DNA of 54,425 nt from Bacteroidales bacterium (GTDB taxonomy: Bacteria > Bacteroidota > Bacteroidia > Bacteroidales > UBA932), in NCBI GenBank assembly GCA_017399865.1, contig JAFQAT010000001.1:1-54425 (forward strand), read 5' to 3'. Each line of letters opens with the position of its first letter. Positions within the stretch are counted from its first letter, which is position 1. This document shows positions 52,801-54,425 of the stretch, in pieces. Made by a program: the position numbers and the translations under genes. The notes below the pieces were generated by a model. It made no database searches. It was given only the letters and a program-made list of their open reading frames with translations, and was not told where the DNA came from.

Positions 52801-52872
52801 CTCGGATACTCGATGGGTGCATCACACACAATGGTCAAGTCTTTCGTAGGCGGAATCGAAGTTTCATTCTAA
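49864..52872 (+). CDS. SusC/RagA TonB-dependent transporter (right arm of the recombinase switch)
   Basis: 1002 residues from the ATG at 49864, which yields a signal peptide (MSRKLFTIALCFLMSIGAAL, then AQ). A longer frame from 49789 crosses the repeats and lacks a signal at its start. Domains: carboxypeptidase-regulatory-like (SGTVKDAETGEPVVSAAVQL), TonB-box region VVVVAYGTVRREAATGSV, plug (KMAGVTITSGSGQPGSTSTI, SVYGSRAANGVILVTTKSG) and a barrel ending FVGGIEVSF. Codon choice is strongly biased, as in groEL, suggesting high expression. First gene of the rightward operon with SusD 14 bp downstream. Confidence 0.94.
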   Translation: MSRKLFTIALCFLMSIGAALAQNTVSGTVKDAETGEPVVSAAVQLKGSTGVYAMTDDAGSFIIEVPVNGVLVVSSLGYHSAEVNVGGNTNVVISLESDKHMLDDVVVVAYGTVRREAATGSVTSVKNEQLASVPATSVDKMLAGKMAGVTITSGSGQPGSTSTIRVRGISSINAGNEPLWVVDGIPVMSSDFRQLSNAGVGGGSSSTFLNPNDIESITVLKDAAAASVYGSRAANGVILVTTKSGKAGKARFTARAKFGAQQLINDKNWRPLTGSELIDYKRVAAINAGHDPLDPTDQYYTPDTLLENGVTNWYKELTKIGSLQEYEVNATGGTNKASYYASAAYHSNEGVFHGISYDRFSARVNSDFQLLKSLKSGARFNLSYADSNSGQMGDLYYSNPQYAMFSILPWTPFKNPDGSFNVNIPENSDTNPAADAYYDTYNDKDYRLQGSIYLEWSPIKQLTFKTTNALEFVYVDSKQYWSAETNKGTATLFKYWSKDLRYTTSNTVTYDDKFGAHSVRVLAGQEAMVDTYDYLGGYSPNVNPLIPFPNTSTPEADEVSYSLSDESMVSVFGVADYNFDNKYYFQGSVRADGSSLFGAANRWGIFWSVGGSWNITKENWMASTRDWLSLAKLRASYGVNGNNNIAAYRAYGIYSTMTYGSYVGMVPSRPENPNLSWEKNRTVNFGLDLGFFDDRLTASVDVYQRKTEDMLLSKRVPYTTGFGSNFVNIGAIMNRGLELQLEGILVNTSDVQWTAGFNIAFNRSKVLDLADSEYLSVGDGRASSNTGTPVRIVKDKSLYTFYLRDWYGVNPSNGDPLWYDNDGNLTSDVTKARYIYTGSPEPKATGGFNTSFTWKGLTLSAFFEFVYGNNVFMASQFDLDGYDMTGNTTTYSLGYWEKPGDTGVHPKPVAGNPKRPYSNSTRYLQDGSYMRIKDVSLSYAFPEKVLKAIKMQGLRVYVSALNPYTFHNVKGVMDPELGTLGYSMGASHTMVKSFVGGIEVSF

Positions 52873-52886
52873 AGACGACATGAATT

Positions 52887-54341
52887 ATGAAGAAGATATT
52901 AGTATATATAGGAACTCTCGCTGCTACCATGGCGCTTTCAGGATGTGAAGACTTCCTGACAAGAGAGCCACAGCTCCAGCAGTCTACAGATATCACTTTG
53001 TCTACCTACAGCGGTCTTAATGATTCAACTCATGGCGCATATTACTACATCGCTTCTACAGGATGGTATGGCCAGAGCTGGGTTATCGACGCTGAAATGA
53101 GGTCAGGTAACGGTATGAAGTCTAATTTCGCTAACTCAAACCGTTGTACTCAGGCCTACAACTGGAACTACACTGAAGACGGTACTTCAGGAATGTGGTC
53201 TACAGCATACGTGACTATCGCAATGGCCAACAACGTCATCGACAATCTCGAAGGCAAGGCAGTAGGCGATATCACCGAGCAGGACCTCAACAATCTCAAG
53301 GCAGAGTGCCTTTTCATCAGAGCATTTGCTCACTTCTGCAACGTACTGACTTACGGACAGCCTTATACTTACTGTGTGGCTAACGACAAGGAAAGCCTCG
53401 GCGTGCCTTACGTATATCATACAGATCCTAACGGCAAGCCAGCACGCGAGACCGTCATTTCAAATTACGAGAACATCGTGAAGGACCTTCTCGAGGCAGA
53501 GAGCGTCATCGATCCTGAGTATGTCGCTACTTCAGTACGTCCTAGCCTCGTGGATGCAAATGCAGCTGTGAACATCTCTACTATCCAGGCTCTCCTTTCA
53601 AGAGTATACCTTTACATGGGTGAGTGGCAGAAGGCTGCTGACTATGCTACAAAGGTAATCGACAGCAAGAAGTACAAGATGTGGACAGCTGAGGAGTATC
53701 CTACCGTTTGGGGTAAGGAACTCGGAACAGGAGAGGTTATCTTCGAAGTTTACGGAAAGCGTACAAACAGCGCATACGGCAGCTGGGAGGACATCTCTTA
53801 TCTGACAAATCCAGGAGGTTCAGGTGACCCTCAGGCAGCTCAGCCGCTCATCGACCTTTACGCAGAAGGTGATGTACGTCTCGAGGTTTACAGAACTGAC
53901 GAGAAGGAAGAGTCTGGCATCCTATGGACTGCAAAGTATCCAGGAAAGGGCGACAACGCCGCTCCTGACTGCAACAACGTTGTGATCTTCCGTCTTTCAG
54001 AGATGTATCTCAACAGAGCAGAGGCTCTCATGCGTGGTGCAACTATCGAGGGTGCTACCGCAATTTCAGATATCAATGTGATCACTTCTAATCGTGGAGC
54101 TGCCCCTTATACTTCAGTAGGTCCTACAGATATCGAAGCTGAACGTCGCAAGGAACTTGCATGGGAAGGACATTACATCTATGACCTCGCACGTTGGAAC
54201 AAGCCTGTTGTACGTGCTGAGAAGGATTATCCTCTCCTTACAATGAACCTTGAGGTGCCGTTCCCTAGCACAAAGTGGGCTCTTCCTCTTCCAAAGAGCG
54301 AACTCGACGTAAATGAAAACCTTGTTCAGAACCCTAAATAG
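52887..54341 (+). CDS. SusD/RagB family lipoprotein (right operon, locus 3)
   Basis: 484 residues. Lipoprotein signal IGTLAATMALSGCEDFLTRE with the classic SusD run after the Cys. Then ITEQDLNNLKAECLFIRAFA, HFCNVLTYGQPYTYCVAND, ESLGVPYVYHT, and the C-terminal VIFRLSEMYLNRAEALMRGA and RRKELAWEGHYIYDLARWNK, all typical of SusD. Surface partner of the SusC encoded just upstream. The strong codon bias of that gene continues here. A further lipoprotein gene follows after 9 bp, so the operon runs past the window. Confidence 0.94.
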   Translation: MKKILVYIGTLAATMALSGCEDFLTREPQLQQSTDITLSTYSGLNDSTHGAYYYIASTGWYGQSWVIDAEMRSGNGMKSNFANSNRCTQAYNWNYTEDGTSGMWSTAYVTIAMANNVIDNLEGKAVGDITEQDLNNLKAECLFIRAFAHFCNVLTYGQPYTYCVANDKESLGVPYVYHTDPNGKPARETVISNYENIVKDLLEAESVIDPEYVATSVRPSLVDANAAVNISTIQALLSRVYLYMGEWQKAADYATKVIDSKKYKMWTAEEYPTVWGKELGTGEVIFEVYGKRTNSAYGSWEDISYLTNPGGSGDPQAAQPLIDLYAEGDVRLEVYRTDEKEESGILWTAKYPGKGDNAAPDCNNVVIFRLSEMYLNRAEALMRGATIEGATAISDINVITSNRGAAPYTSVGPTDIEAERRKELAWEGHYIYDLARWNKPVVRAEKDYPLLTMNLEVPFPSTKWALPLPKSELDVNENLVQNPK

Positions 54342-54350
54342 TGAAACGAT

Positions 54351-54425
54351 ATGAAACTCAATATAAAATATCTTAGTTTTCTTCTTGCCGGAGCCGTGGC
54401 ATTGGCTTCCTGCGACAAGAATGAG
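54351..54425 (+). CDS. Lipoprotein, 5' end only (window edge)
   Basis: 25 residues are visible: a signal with hydrophobic core YLSFLLAGAVALASC and a lipobox Cys at residue 21. Located 9 bp after susD, where SusE/SusF-like or other surface binding lipoproteins usually lie. The family cannot be called from this fragment. Confidence 0.7.
   Translation, partial: MKLNIKYLSFLLAGAVALASCDKNE

Overview
The window is a chromosomal piece of a Bacteroidota genome, almost certainly a gut-type member of the order Bacteroidales. The evidence is three SusC/SusD outer-membrane pairs, promoters of the TTTG-N19-TAnnTTTG type, a division and cell-wall (dcw) cluster in the Bacteroidetes order without ddl, murB or murF, and lipoproteins with Bacteroidetes-style lipoboxes. 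GC content is moderate, except for an AT-richer patch around the recombinase near 49 kb. Genus and species cannot be read from the sequence alone.

Layout. 1-5.3 kb (+): end of a LamG/OmpA-like protein, three secreted proteins of unknown role (one resembling a lytic transglycosylase), an alpha/beta hydrolase lipoprotein and a YgjP-type metallopeptidase. 5.3-11 kb (-): a large secreted protein with NPCBM-like modules, a MATE exporter, truB and rpiB. 11.2-11.6 kb (+): two tiny membrane proteins. 11.6-28.5 kb (-): gltX, then the complete dcw cluster read as mraZ-rsmH-ftsL-ftsI-murE-mraY-murD-ftsW-murG-murC-ftsQ-ftsA-ftsZ, with four tandem 10-bp MraZ-type boxes upstream of mraZ. 28.6-36.5 kb: an M23 peptidase, an HD hydrolase, a lipoprotein nitroreductase, glyA, a SpoU-type RNA methyltransferase, a DUF819 permease and groES-groEL. 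36.7-54.4 kb: three SusC/SusD loci.

The most interesting region is 45.5-54.4 kb. Two divergent SusC/SusD operons face away from a Hin/Mpi-type serine recombinase gene. Three sequence blocks (20, 11 and 16 bp) lie on each side of the recombinase in inverted orientation, and each 20-bp outer block ends exactly 18 bp before a susC start codon. This looks like an invertible switch of about 1 kb that carries its own invertase and may choose or tune which importer is made.

Two other unexplained structures stand out. One is a family of small three-way-junction palindromes: two copies sit inside the reading frame of truB and lengthen the protein by about 90 residues, and a third related copy is intergenic at 36.66 kb. 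The other is a pair of structured elements, each between convergent genes (29.93 and 36.55 kb), sharing a conserved core inside unrelated but perfectly paired outer stems. No rRNA, tRNA, CRISPR array or insertion sequence was seen, and no gene-free stretch exceeds 300 bp.
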